Notes: generated from the sequence alone by a model not told the origin. A stretch of DNA of 64,000 nucleotides from JAJDAH01 sp964487605 (GCA_964487605.1 CAZARU010000017.1:17531-81530); one strand, 5' to 3'; positions 9,196 to 17,601 are shown, counted from the first letter of the stretch. Translations and numbers: made by a program.

Positions 9196-9221
9196 TTGAC
9201 TTGTATCACGACGTGATACAA
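9196..9221 (+). promoter_or_regulatory. 21-bp perfect palindrome operator upstream of RHH gene
   Basis: Bases 9201-9221 read TTGTATCACG, a central A, then CGTGATACAA: two perfect ten-base arms. A TTGACT hexamer at 9196-9201 resembles a -35 box, and the palindrome fills the place of the spacer and -10. The GTG start of the ribbon-helix-helix gene follows only 11 bases later with no clear Shine-Dalgarno. The simplest reading is an autoregulatory operator bound by the downstream regulator. Binding is inferred, not shown. Confidence 0.75.
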
Positions 9222-9232
9222 AGTCCGTCCTC

Positions 9233-9682
9233 GTGACACACGACGACGAGCGCGAGGCAGCCGGTGAGGATGGTGTGGCGGGACGGCCCCGAAAGGAGCG
9301 CGTCCTCCACACCCGGATCCCGGCGGTTCTCGAGGCCGAGCTGAAGGCGGCCGCCGACGCGCTCCGGGTCCCGGTCTCGAACCTGGTGAGGACCATCCTC
9401 GAGGACGCCGTGACCATCGCGGACCGTGCGACGGGGCACGTCGAGGCCCGGATAACGCAGGCCGCGAGGGGGGTCCTCGATCAGCGCGAGCGAGCCCGCA
9501 AGGGTGGAGGACCCGCGGGGCTCGCGGGCGTCGTCGCGTACCAGCCGGTCATCGTGGCGGTCGCGACGACGTGCGCGTCGTGCGATGCGAGACTCGAGCC
9601 CGGAGACGACGCGGCCCTCGGAGTGAGCGATCGAGCGTCGCCGCGCATCTTCGTCTGCAAGGAGTGCTTGCCCAAGCGGTAG
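9233..9682 (+). CDS. Ribbon-helix-helix regulator with C-terminal zinc knuckle
   Basis: A 149-aa probable DNA-binding protein. Residues about 19-62 (RKERVLHTRIPAVLEAELKAAAD, then VSNLVRTILEDAV) fit a MetJ/Arc-type ribbon-helix-helix domain, which binds palindromes as a dimer. The C-terminal 40 residues carry two Cys-x-x-Cys pairs (CASC and CKEC, about residues 115-146) suited to zinc. The GTG start is set by the frame and by the close spacing to the palindrome; the transcript could be nearly leaderless. The small helical gene at 9824 lies 141 bases downstream, and I infer they form one regulatory unit. Confidence 0.75.
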   Translation: MTHDDEREAAGEDGVAGRPRKERVLHTRIPAVLEAELKAAADALRVPVSNLVRTILEDAVTIADRATGHVEARITQAARGVLDQRERARKGGGPAGLAGVVAYQPVIVAVATTCASCDARLEPGDDAALGVSDRASPRIFVCKECLPKR

Positions 9683-9823
9683 GAGACGCGCTCGACAGCC
9701 CGTCCCAGGCGCCCCGCCGTCGCGGCGCGCTCTGACCACCGAGAGCTGGATCCCCCGGCATGTCGCCGGGAGGTCGACAGGAGGAGTGCGCCCGGCGCGC
9801 TCGAAGGAAACAGGAGCAAGACC

Positions 9824-10057
9824 ATGATCGAAACCAACGACCGCGATGCTGCAGAGACCCGCGAAGAGCTCGTGGACGCGCTGTCCGGAGCCGCCACCGC
9901 TTGGGCGAAGTACGGCCTGAGCGTCGGAAGGCTCGCGCTCGAGGCTGCGTCCGAGACGCTCGGCCAGACCGCCCGCGTGCTCGGAAATCTGGCCGACGAC
10001 ATCGAGCGAGGAGGAGACGGTGATGAGACGGGTCTCGTTCGGTCGCCGAAGCCCTGA
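9824..10057 (+). CDS. Small amphipathic helical protein
   Basis: A 77-aa protein, nearly all helix (ELVDALSGAATAWAKYGLSVG, then LALEAASETLGQTARVLGNLADDIER), reminiscent of phasin-like or other small granule- or membrane-associated helical proteins. No cysteines, signal peptide or enzyme motif are seen. A CAGGAG ribosome site lies ahead of the ATG. It sits between the RHH regulator and the hybrid histidine kinase on the same strand; the position suggests it is the regulator's target. The phasin comparison is only by composition. Confidence 0.6.
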   Translation: MIETNDRDAAETREELVDALSGAATAWAKYGLSVGRLALEAASETLGQTARVLGNLADDIERGGDGDETGLVRSPKP

Positions 10058-10104
10058 CGCCCACAAGCTCGGGCTGTAGGGCGACGTGCCGGTCGCCCGG
10101 CCGC

Positions 10105-10123
10105 GCGGGCCCTCTGGGCCCGC
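10105..10123. terminator. GC hairpin between small helical gene and histidine kinase
   Basis: Perfect eight-base arms GCGGGCCC and GGGCCCGC around a three-base TCT loop, 48 bases after the small helical gene. There is no T-run after it, so termination is only possible rather than likely. Confidence 0.35.
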
Positions 10124-10174
10124 CGCGGTGGTGCCCCGGGCCGTTGGGCGCTATGGTGCGGTGGAGGGCTCAGG

Positions 10175-12115
10175 GTGACGGGGAACGACCACGAGGAGCG
10201 GAGGCTCGCGGCTGCGGTGGACTCGCTGTGCCGGTCCTTCGACGACGCACCGACGGGAGTTTTCGTCTGCACCCTCGACGGCACCTGCATCGGCGTCAAC
10301 CGGCGGCTGCTCACGTGGCTCCGCCCGACGCAGACCCCAGACGATCTGCGCGGAGCGCCCCTGCAGGTGCACGACGTGGAGGGGCTGGCGGAGGCCCTGT
10401 ATCGGGTCGCCGATGGCGACGCGACGGAGCTGGACGCCTCGGTCTTGCCGCTCGGGAACGCTCGCGGCCAGTGGCGTCTGTTCGTGCTGCCGTTCCGCGC
10501 GGATGACCGCGTCGTAGCCGCGCTCATCGTCGTGGACGACCTCCTCGAGGCTTCGCTCGCCGTGCAGGCGTTCGCCGCGTCGGAGCGCCGCTTTCGCCTC
10601 CTGGTCGACTCCGCGAGCGACGGCATCGCCGCCGTTCGGGACGGCACGGTGCTCTACGTCAATCGCGCCGGTGCGAACGTCCTCGGCGCGGAAGCGCCCG
10701 CGTCCCTGGTGGGGCGCCCGGTGGCGGAGCTCGTGTCCGACGAGGATCGCCCCGAGTTCCTCGAGTGGCTCGACGGGATGCGGCGGTCGGCGAGCCTCGA
10801 CCCCACGGAGGTACGGCTCGTGCGGTGCGACGGCGCCGTCGTCTCGCTGGAGATGTCGGCGTCGCGCGAGCCCACGGGGGCGGAGAACGACGCCGGCTTC
10901 CTCTTCTTCCGGGACGTCACGGAGAAGCGTCGCCTACAGGCGGAGCTCGAGCGGGCGGCGCGCATGGAGTCCCTCGGACGCCTCGCGGGGGGCATCGCCC
11001 ACGAGTTCAACAACCTGCTGACGGGGATCCGTGCGAGCCTGCAGATGGCGCGGCGCTCCAGCGGTGATCTCGTCGCCTCCTCCGAGGCGCTCGACCGTGC
11101 GGAGGCGGCTTCTCTGAGGGCAGCCGACGTGGTTCGGCAACTGCTCACCTTCAGCCGGGGCCCGGGAGCCGAGGCGACGCGCATCGACCCGAACCCGATC
11201 GTGCGCGAGGCGGTGGGGCTCGTCGCGGCGATGGGCGGCAAGGACGTGGAGATCGAGCTGGTGCTCGATCCGGACGCCGGCACGGTCTTCCTGTCGCCGG
11301 GCCACCTGCACCAGATCGTCCTGAACCTGCTGATCAACGCCCGCGATTCCATCCCACAGCGCGGACGCGTGCGCGTCCACACCACCCGGCGCCAGTTCTC
11401 CGAGGGGCGCGGGGAACCCGCCGGGCCCTGGGTGGTGCTCACCGTTGCCGACACGGGAGCCGGGATGGACGCGTCCACGCGATCCCGGATCTTCGAGCCG
11501 TTCTTCACGACCAAGGCGGCGCTCGAAGGAACGGGCCTCGGGCTCGCGACGGTCTACGGCATCGTTCGGCAGGCCGGAGGCCACATCGACGTGAAGAGCG
11601 AGGTGGGTCACGGTACGACGTTTCGCGTGTTCCTGCCGCGGGTGGACGGAGAGCTGGCCCGGCAAGAGCGCGCTCAGGTCCTCGACGCCTCCGAAACCTA
11701 CGGACGTCGCGAGACCGTGCTCGTCTGCGACGACGAGCCCCGGTTGGCCACGCTGACCGCAGGACTCCTCGATCCGCTGGGCTACCGCGCGCTCACGGCC
11801 TTCGACGCCGAGCGCGCGTTCTCGCTCTTGCTGGACGGCGGCGAGGACGTCCGGCTGCTCGTCCTGGACGTGCACCTTCGTCCCACGCCTGCCAAGGACG
11901 TCCTCGCTCGGATGGTGGCCCACGGTGTCACGACGCCGGTCATCCTCTCCAGCGGCTTCTCGCGCGAGGACATCGGCGACGCGTTGCTGTCGAACCCGCT
12001 CGTCGTGGGCTATCTCGCCAAGCCCTACCCGGTGGAGGAGCTCGCGCGGATGATCCGCGAGGCGCTCGACCACCCGCGGCACGTCTCGTCGAGCGTCCAC
12101 CGCGGCCTTCACTGA
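10175..12115 (+). CDS. PAS hybrid sensor histidine kinase with receiver domain
   Basis: A soluble 646-aa signalling protein. It has two PAS-type sensor regions (about 10-130 and 135-250), a dimerisation/phosphoacceptor helix with GGIAHEFNNLLTGI (His at about 275), and an ATPase domain with N-box NLLINARDS, DTGAGMD, FEPFFTTK and GTGLGLATV. The C-terminal receiver domain has acidic pair CDDEP, phospho-Asp in LVLDVHL (about 565) and Lys in LAKPYP. All key residues are intact. No membrane segment is seen, so it senses a cytosolic signal. The GTG start has only a weak ribosome site. No output gene is adjacent, so phosphotransfer to a distant regulator is likely. Confidence 0.93.
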   Translation: MTGNDHEERRLAAAVDSLCRSFDDAPTGVFVCTLDGTCIGVNRRLLTWLRPTQTPDDLRGAPLQVHDVEGLAEALYRVADGDATELDASVLPLGNARGQWRLFVLPFRADDRVVAALIVVDDLLEASLAVQAFAASERRFRLLVDSASDGIAAVRDGTVLYVNRAGANVLGAEAPASLVGRPVAELVSDEDRPEFLEWLDGMRRSASLDPTEVRLVRCDGAVVSLEMSASREPTGAENDAGFLFFRDVTEKRRLQAELERAARMESLGRLAGGIAHEFNNLLTGIRASLQMARRSSGDLVASSEALDRAEAASLRAADVVRQLLTFSRGPGAEATRIDPNPIVREAVGLVAAMGGKDVEIELVLDPDAGTVFLSPGHLHQIVLNLLINARDSIPQRGRVRVHTTRRQFSEGRGEPAGPWVVLTVADTGAGMDASTRSRIFEPFFTTKAALEGTGLGLATVYGIVRQAGGHIDVKSEVGHGTTFRVFLPRVDGELARQERAQVLDASETYGRRETVLVCDDEPRLATLTAGLLDPLGYRALTAFDAERAFSLLLDGGEDVRLLVLDVHLRPTPAKDVLARMVAHGVTTPVILSSGFSREDIGDALLSNPLVVGYLAKPYPVEELARMIREALDHPRHVSSSVHRGLH

Positions 12116-12188
12116 CGCGGCCTGCCGTTTGCCGCGACGGCGCGCCAGCGGTATGCGCGTGCGGCGCCACACGGCGCCCGAGGCAACG

Positions 12189-13643
12189 ATGAGCGCAAGG
12201 AAGAAGACGACCGGGACTCCGAGCAAGCCCCAGGGCAGCCGCCGACCTGCGAGGCGCAAGCGTGGTCCCTCGCGTCGCGGCGCCGAGGGCGGGACGACGC
12301 CGGAAACGCTCGTCGCGGAGCTCGAACGGCAGGGCATCACGTGCGCGAAGGTCGGCGGGTTCGACGTCGATGGCGTGCTGCGTGGCAAGTACGTGTCGCT
12401 CCAGAAGTTGCGCGCTGCGCTCCGCAAGGGATTCGGCTTTTGCGACGTCATCTTCGGGTGGGACATCGCCGACGCGCTCTACGACAACGCCGCGGTCACG
12501 GGGTGGCACACGGGCTATCCGGACGCCCACGCCGTCCTGGATCCGAAGACGCTGCGGACGATTCCCTGGGAGCCGGGCGTCGCGGCCATGCTGTGCGACT
12601 TTCGCGACGAGCGCGGGAGACCGCACCCCGCGTGCCCTCGCTCGGTGCTGAAGAGGGTGCTCGACCGAGGACGCCGGATGGGATTCGAGGCGAAGATCGG
12701 CGTCGAGTTCGAGTTCTTCGTGTATCGCGAGACCCCCCAGTCGCTTCAGGCCAAGCGATTTCGGGACCTCGTCCCGCTGGATCCGGGCATGTACGGGTAC
12801 AGCTGGGTCCGCGAGGGGCAGAGTCACGAGTTCATGGCTGCCATGCTCGACGGACTGCGGGCGTTCGGCATCGACCTCGAGGGCCTTCACACCGAGACCG
12901 GGCCGGGCGTCTACGAAGCGGCGATAGCCTACGACGACGCGCTCGCCGCCGCGGACAAGGCGGCGCTGTTCAAGACCGCGCTGAAGCAGATCGCGCACCG
13001 GCACGGCCTCGCGGTCACGTTCATGGCGAAGTGTAGTGAAGCCCTGCCCGGCGCGAGCGGTCATCTGCATCAGAGCCTGGTCTCGGGCGGTGCGAATGCG
13101 TTCTACGACGCACGCGCGAAGTACGGCATGTCGTCCACCATGAGGCGGTACGTGGGCGGACAGATGGCGCTCATGAAGGCGCTCACGGCCGTGTACTCGC
13201 CCACGATCAACAGCTACAAGAGGTACGTCCCCGGCTTGTGGGCGCCTCTCAGTGCGTCCTGGGGCGTCGAGAATCGGACGTGCGCCATCCGGATCGTGTC
13301 GCCGGGGGAGCCGGGCTCGCTGCGCGTCGAGTACCGGCAGACCGCGGCGGACATCAACCCGTACCTCGCCATCGCCGCGAGCGTCGGCGCGGGCCTCTAC
13401 GGCATCGAGCACGAGCTGGACCCGGGGCCCGAGACACGAGGCGAGGCGCCGAACGACGGACCCGCTCGCCTCCCGCGGACGCTGGCGCAGGCGACCGACG
13501 AACTCTCGAAGAGCCGCGCCGCGAAGCAGGTCCTCGGGGCAGACTTCGTGGATCATTACGTCCGGACGCGCCAGTGGGAGGTGAGGTGCTACGACCGGGC
13601 CGTCACCGACTGGGAGCTCGCCCGGTACTTCGAGGCGGTGTGA
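12189..13643 (+). CDS. Glutamine synthetase-like gamma-glutamyl ligase
   Basis: A 484-aa member of the glutamine synthetase superfamily, in the subgroup that ligates glutamate to amines other than ammonia (PuuA, IpuC, GlnA3/GlnA4). Seen motifs are VEFEFF, ETGPGVYEAAI, SGHLHQSL in place of the classical GSGMHxHxSL, ENRTCAIRI and RQTAADINPYLAIAAS. A basic 40-residue extension precedes the domain. The ATG at 12189 was preferred to an upstream in-frame one because the extra segment is low complexity. The stop overlaps the next gene's start by one base (TGATG), so the iron alcohol dehydrogenase is translationally coupled. The pairing suggests catabolism of an amino alcohol or amine through a gamma-glutamyl intermediate, an inference from known pathways. 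Confidence 0.85.
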   Translation: MSARKKTTGTPSKPQGSRRPARRKRGPSRRGAEGGTTPETLVAELERQGITCAKVGGFDVDGVLRGKYVSLQKLRAALRKGFGFCDVIFGWDIADALYDNAAVTGWHTGYPDAHAVLDPKTLRTIPWEPGVAAMLCDFRDERGRPHPACPRSVLKRVLDRGRRMGFEAKIGVEFEFFVYRETPQSLQAKRFRDLVPLDPGMYGYSWVREGQSHEFMAAMLDGLRAFGIDLEGLHTETGPGVYEAAIAYDDALAAADKAALFKTALKQIAHRHGLAVTFMAKCSEALPGASGHLHQSLVSGGANAFYDARAKYGMSSTMRRYVGGQMALMKALTAVYSPTINSYKRYVPGLWAPLSASWGVENRTCAIRIVSPGEPGSLRVEYRQTAADINPYLAIAASVGAGLYGIEHELDPGPETRGEAPNDGPARLPRTLAQATDELSKSRAAKQVLGADFVDHYVRTRQWEVRCYDRAVTDWELARYFEAV

Positions 13644-14779
13644 TGGTTGCCATCTGGAGCTTTCCGACGCGGGTGGTGTTCGGCGCCGGCGAGGTGGCGA
13701 GGCTGGGCGACGAGGTGGCGGCGATCGGTGCCGCCCGATCCCTGATCGTGACCGACCTCGGGGTGGAAGCTGCCGGACTCGTTCGACCCGTCGTGGCAGC
13801 GCTCGAAGCGCGCGGCATCGTCGCTGCGGTCTACACGGGCGTGGACGGCAACCCCGTCGAGGCGAACGTCGAGGGTGGGTTTGCGGCCTTCGAGGCGCAC
13901 CGTGCGGACTCCATCGTCGCGGTGGGCGGCGGGTCCCCCATGGACGTCGCGAAGCTCGTCGCCGTTCGGAGCCGAACCCCGCTCCCGTTCGAGGAGTTGG
14001 ACGACTCGGTGGGCGGCGGTCGACACGTGCCCACGGGCCTACCCCCCGTCATCACCGTTCCCACCACCGCCGGTACGGGCAGCGAGGTCGGGCGCGCCGG
14101 CGTCGTCACGCTGCGGTCGACCAACCGCAAGACCGTGATCTTTTCCCCCAGCATGATGCCTCGGCTCGCGCTCCTGGATCCGGCGCTCACCGTGAGCATG
14201 CCGCCCCGGACGACCGCGGCGACCGGCTTCGACGCGCTCACTCACTGCATCGAGGCATATTTCGCGAAGGGAGATCACCCCATGGCCGATGCGATCGCGC
14301 TCGCCGGCGTGGACCTCGTCTCGAAGAACCTCGGGCGTGCCGTCACGAATCCCGAGGACCTCTCCGCGCGTGGCGCCATGATGAAGGCGGCGATGATGGG
14401 GGCCGTTGCTTTCCAGAAGGGCCTCGGCGCGTGCCATTCCCTCGCGCACCCCCTCTCCAGCGACGCCGGGTTGCATCACGGGCTCGCGAACGCCCTGTGC
14501 CTGCCCGCGGTCGCGGACTTCAACGAGCCGACCATCGTCGAGCGGGTCCTCCACGTCGGGATCCTTCTCGGTGGCGAGCCGGAGCTGGGGGCGTGTTCCG
14601 CGAAACTCCGGGAGCTGCGGCAGGCCGTCGGCCTCCCTCCCGGCCTCTCCGCCGCCGGTGTCCCCGCGGCGCTGCTCGAGCAGCTCGCGGACAAGGCGAT
14701 CGACGACGCCTGTCACCGGGACAACCCACGACCCTGTACGCGCGACGATCTGCTGGCGCTCTACCGCGCATCGCTCTGA
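13643..14779 (+). CDS. Iron-containing alcohol dehydrogenase
   Basis: A 378-aa group III (iron-type) alcohol dehydrogenase, cytosolic, NAD(P)-dependent. Nucleotide-binding GGGSPMD is at about residues 94-100, followed by TVPTTAGTGSEV. Metal ligands are in the FDALTHCIEAYF and CHSLAHPLSSDAGLHHGLANA segments, all His residues conserved. The ATG at 13643 overlaps the stop of the gamma-glutamyl ligase gene, so the two proteins are made together. The enzyme may oxidise the hydroxyl of a gamma-glutamylated amino alcohol or another small alcohol. It converges on the TetR gene 47 bases away. Confidence 0.92.
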   Translation: MVAIWSFPTRVVFGAGEVARLGDEVAAIGAARSLIVTDLGVEAAGLVRPVVAALEARGIVAAVYTGVDGNPVEANVEGGFAAFEAHRADSIVAVGGGSPMDVAKLVAVRSRTPLPFEELDDSVGGGRHVPTGLPPVITVPTTAGTGSEVGRAGVVTLRSTNRKTVIFSPSMMPRLALLDPALTVSMPPRTTAATGFDALTHCIEAYFAKGDHPMADAIALAGVDLVSKNLGRAVTNPEDLSARGAMMKAAMMGAVAFQKGLGACHSLAHPLSSDAGLHHGLANALCLPAVADFNEPTIVERVLHVGILLGGEPELGACSAKLRELRQAVGLPPGLSAAGVPAALLEQLADKAIDDACHRDNPRPCTRDDLLALYRASL

Positions 14780-14825
14780 CGCGCCGGATTCGCGGCCAGG
14801 CCCGGTCCCGCGTTTCGGCCCGGGC

Positions 14826-15455
14826 TCAGGGCTTCAGCATTCGCTTCAGGTCGTCGGCAGCAGCGAGCAGGTCGAACCGCACGTCCACCTCCACGAGCGT
14901 CTGGACGCCGATGACGATGGCGACGAGGATCGCGGCGACGTGGCTCGCGCTGATGTCGGCGCGAACGGCGCCCGCCGCCTGGCCCTGCCGCACCACGCCT
15001 GCGACTCGCTCCATCCCGGAGCTCACCACGCGCACGTACTCCTTGCGCAGCTTCTCGGAGCGCGCGCACGCTTCGTAGAACTGGTGCGAGCGGATCGAGT
15101 CGCCGAACGGAAAGGTCCCTGTCGCGACCGCGGTCACGAACAGGTCGATGGTGCGGTCGAGGTCGAGCCCCGCGTTGCCCGTCGCGATCACCAGGTCCAT
15201 GAAGGAGCTGGTCACCTGGGTCATCGCCGCGGCGATGAGATCGTCCCGGGTCTGGAAGTGGACGTAGAACGCGCCGCGCGTGAAGCCCGCCCGGGAGGCG
15301 ATGGCGTCCAGGCTGGGGCCGGTCAGCCCCTGTTCCGCGAACAGGTCGATCGCCGCCGCGAGCAGCCGCTGTCGGGTCTCCTCCTTCGCCGTATCGCGAG
15401 ATGTCGGGTTTTTTCCGCCCGCCGAGCGTGGGACCTGCGAGGCACCGGACATCAT
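14826..15455 (-). CDS. TetR-family repressor, divergent from alkB
   Basis: A 209-aa regulator. The N-terminal helix-turn-helix (RQRLLAAAIDLFAEQGLTGPSLDAIASRAGFTRGAFYVHF) is a textbook TetR domain at about residues 20-65; the remainder is an all-helical ligand domain. Two consecutive ATGs (15455, 15452) are possible starts. The gene is divergent from the alkane monooxygenase gene, and two identical ACATAC-N6-GTATGT sites lie in the 80 bases between them. This strongly suggests it controls itself and alkB, probably released by a hydrophobic ligand. Ligand identity is inferred from the neighbour only. Confidence 0.9.
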   Translation of the reverse strand: MMSGASQVPRSAGGKNPTSRDTAKEETRQRLLAAAIDLFAEQGLTGPSLDAIASRAGFTRGAFYVHFQTRDDLIAAAMTQVTSSFMDLVIATGNAGLDLDRTIDLFVTAVATGTFPFGDSIRSHQFYEACARSEKLRKEYVRVVSSGMERVAGVVRQGQAAGAVRADISASHVAAILVAIVIGVQTLVEVDVRFDLLAAADDLKRMLKP

Positions 15456-15465
15456 TGCCTGCTTG

Positions 15466-15483
15466 ACATACCGGTTCGTATGT
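15466..15483. promoter_or_regulatory. TetR operator site 1
   Basis: Inverted repeat ACATAC-CGGTTC-GTATGT. It overlaps a TTGACA hexamer at 15463-15468 that can serve as the -35 box for the rightward alkB transcript, and it lies 11 bases from the divergent tetR start. Same half-sites and spacing as site 2. Confidence 0.8.
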
Positions 15484-15496
15484 GAAAAATCAACCG

Positions 15497-15514
15497 ACAT
15501 ACGACGCCGTATGT
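15497..15514. promoter_or_regulatory. TetR operator site 2
   Basis: Inverted repeat ACATAC-GACGCC-GTATGT, identical in half-sites to site 1. The centres are 31 bases apart, close to three helical turns, so two dimers could bind the same face. It ends 21 bases before the alkB ATG. Confidence 0.8.
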
Positions 15515-15535
15515 GAACCCGAGGAGCGTAGAACC

Positions 15536-16702
15536 ATGAGCCAGGCGGCAGCATTCGCGGAAGAGGTCCCGGGGTCCCCCGTTCGCGCCGATGCCTTCGA
15601 GAAACCCGACGCGGGACCGCCCGTCGGCGCGGCGGCCATCGCGAGGTTGTGGGCGGCGCACCTGCTCTGCCTCGTGCTGCCTCTGACGAGTCTCGCGTTC
15701 CTCGTCACCGGACCCCACGTCTGGTACGTCAGCCTCGCTTTCTTCGGGGTCATCGTCGCGTCGGTCGTCATCGACAACCACGCCGGACCGGCGCTCCATC
15801 AGCCCGCCAGCAACCTGCCGTCGTGGCCGTTCGATGCCGTGCTCTACGGGCTGACCCTCATCCAGTTCGCGAACATCGTCTTGTGGGCGCAGCTGGTCTC
15901 CGTCACCGGGCTTCTGTCCATCGACGCGTTCTTCGGCTGGCTCATCGTCGGCGTGAACTCCGGTTACTCCGGCATCGTGGTCGCCCACGAGCTGATCCAC
16001 CGCAACGGGCGGCACTTTCAGACCCTGGGACGGCTGCTGCTCGTCACGGTCATGTACGAGCACTTCTACACCGAGCACATCCGCGGCCACCACGCGCGTG
16101 TGGGCACCGACGAAGATCCCGCGACGGCCCGGTTCGGGGAGCGATACAACCAGTTCTTCCGGCGCACGGTTCCAGCGCAGTTCCGGAGCGCGTGGCGGCT
16201 CGAGGCCAAGCGACTCGGAGACGTCGGAATGAAGTGGTGGGACCCGCGGCACGTCCGCAACCGCCTGGTCCACGGGCTGGTCGCGCAGGTCGCGCTCGCG
16301 GCCACGCTGGGCGCCGTGTTCGGCTGGGTCGCGCTGGTGGCGTTCGTGGCCCAGGCGTTCATCGCCATCAGGCTGCTCGAGGCCGTGAACTACTTCGAGC
16401 ACTACGGGCTGCGTCGGCGGGACAAGCGTGTGCGCCCCATCGACTCCTGGGACACGGACTCCTGGTTCACGCTGTACACGCTCGTCGGCTTGTCTCGGCA
16501 CGCCGACCACCACGCGTTCGCGTCGCGGCCGTACCAGAAGCTGCGGCGCTGGGAGCAGAGCCCGAAGCTACCGCGCGGATACTTCGGGATGGTCGAGATG
16601 GTGATCGTGAACAACGGCAAGTTCCTCCAGCTCATGGATGAAGAGCTTCGGCGGGTGAAGCTCGGCCCCTACGAGGAACTCGAAGCGCCTCGCCCGGCCT
16701 AG
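15536..16702 (+). CDS. alkB: Alkane 1-monooxygenase
   Basis: A 388-aa integral-membrane diiron alkane hydroxylase; it inserts oxygen at the terminal carbon of alkanes or similar chains using electrons from rubredoxin. Four to six membrane helices and all signature boxes are present: HELIHR at about 151, EHIRGHHARVGTDEDP at about 180, NYFEHYGLRR at about 285 and LSRHADHHAFAS at about 320. The ATG at 15536 has a GGAG site; an earlier in-frame ATG at 15482 would overlap operator 1. No rubredoxin or rubredoxin reductase gene is nearby. Control by the divergent TetR protein is likely. Downstream oxidation could use the iron ADH and the ALDH in this window. Confidence 0.95.
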   Translation: MSQAAAFAEEVPGSPVRADAFEKPDAGPPVGAAAIARLWAAHLLCLVLPLTSLAFLVTGPHVWYVSLAFFGVIVASVVIDNHAGPALHQPASNLPSWPFDAVLYGLTLIQFANIVLWAQLVSVTGLLSIDAFFGWLIVGVNSGYSGIVVAHELIHRNGRHFQTLGRLLLVTVMYEHFYTEHIRGHHARVGTDEDPATARFGERYNQFFRRTVPAQFRSAWRLEAKRLGDVGMKWWDPRHVRNRLVHGLVAQVALAATLGAVFGWVALVAFVAQAFIAIRLLEAVNYFEHYGLRRRDKRVRPIDSWDTDSWFTLYTLVGLSRHADHHAFASRPYQKLRRWEQSPKLPRGYFGMVEMVIVNNGKFLQLMDEELRRVKLGPYEELEAPRPA

Positions 16703-16934
16703 CCTGCGCCGGCCAGGCCCCTGACACCGAGATCAGCCGCGCCGTCAGCTCGCTGGCGTGAGGGAGGGTGTCGCGACGGGCCGCGGTCCCCGACAAGCGT
16801 GGGAAGTCCAGGAGTTGTGCGGCGGCGGTGCGCTCGCGCGACCCGCTGGCACGCCCGTCGCATCGCGGCAGGTACTGGAACTTTTCCATGGACCGTTCGC
16901 CGTGGCATGCCGCCCCGGCGAGGGAGCTGGACCA

Positions 16935-17267
16935 ATGCGCCGACCGAAGCCACAGAGCGAGCTCTTGACCGTCGAGGCTTGGCTGAACCGCGCGAGGAGG
17001 GCGCGTCGGCGGGGGGAGTCGCGGAAGGCGCTGGTGGCGCTCCGGTCGGCCGCCCACGCGGACGAGGGCGACGCACGCGTGTGGACGCTCTACGGCGTAC
17101 AGTGTGCCGTGGTCGGGAAGGTCGAGGACGCCGTGCGTGCGCTCGGCCGGGCGCGCTGGCTGCGGGAGCGAGCGCGGGACGGCGCTCGCGCGCACGTCAC
17201 GAAGCAGCTGGAGGACGCCCTGTCGCTCGGCGGAGCCGCCGCGTTCCGCGCGCGTTTCGCCACCTGA
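16935..17267 (+). CDS. Small TPR-like helical protein
   Basis: A 110-aa protein with at least two helical repeats of TPR character (AWLNRARRARRRGESRKALVALRSAA and ARVWTLYGVQCAVVGKVEDAVRALGRARWL). It is Arg-rich, with no signal peptide. The ATG at 16935 follows AGGGAG at a suitable distance; an upstream in-frame start would add a low-complexity 59-residue leader. It probably mediates protein contacts, partner unknown. The 231 bases between alkB and this start hold no other feature I can support. Confidence 0.6.
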   Translation: MRRPKPQSELLTVEAWLNRARRARRRGESRKALVALRSAAHADEGDARVWTLYGVQCAVVGKVEDAVRALGRARWLRERARDGARAHVTKQLEDALSLGGAAAFRARFAT

Positions 17268-17295
17268 AACGCGCCTCGGCCCGCCTCATGTCCGG

Positions 17296-17601
17296 TCAGC
17301 CTGCGGGCGCTTCCGGGCCGCGAGAGACATAGGCGAGTCCCATCGGGTCGAACGAACGCAGCGTGTTGCGAGTACAGAGCGGACAGTGCCACCCGACCTG
17401 AAACGGTGAGGCGTCGGCGCCGATGCTGTGGGCGGGCGCGTTCTCGCGCACGCCGCGCCGTGCATCCACCGCCCACCCTCGCAGGACGTGCCGGCGCTCG
17501 TCGAGGTCGGCCCCGAGGGTCGCCTGGCACTCGCAGCGGGACTGGACGGACGCGACGCGCACGACGAACGTGAAATAAGCGGCGGGCGCGCGGTCGGTCA
17601 A
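17296..17601 (-). CDS. Small cysteine-rich hypothetical protein
   Basis: A 101-aa protein with a TTG start. It carries CEC at about residues 23-25 and a C-terminal zinc-ribbon-like WHCPLCTRNTLRSFD, so it may bind zinc through CxC and CxxC. No family is recognised. It converges with the TPR-like gene and lies 103 bases downstream of another cysteine-rich gene on the same strand. The start is uncertain; an in-frame GTG at codon 14 is an alternative. Confidence 0.5.
   Translation of the reverse strand: MTDRAPAAYFTFVVRVASVQSRCECQATLGADLDERRHVLRGWAVDARRGVRENAPAHSIGADASPFQVGWHCPLCTRNTLRSFDPMGLAYVSRGPEAPAG

Noticed and set aside
9760..10023. Arg-rich 87-codon plus-strand frame over the small helical gene
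   Set aside because: Composition is typical of an out-of-frame reading; the 77-aa frame has a ribosome site and amphipathic helices.
14800..14825. GCCCGG/CCGGGC stem between the iron ADH and TetR genes
   Set aside because: Only six pairs with a 14-base loop and no T-run in a very GC-rich spacer; not distinguishable from chance.
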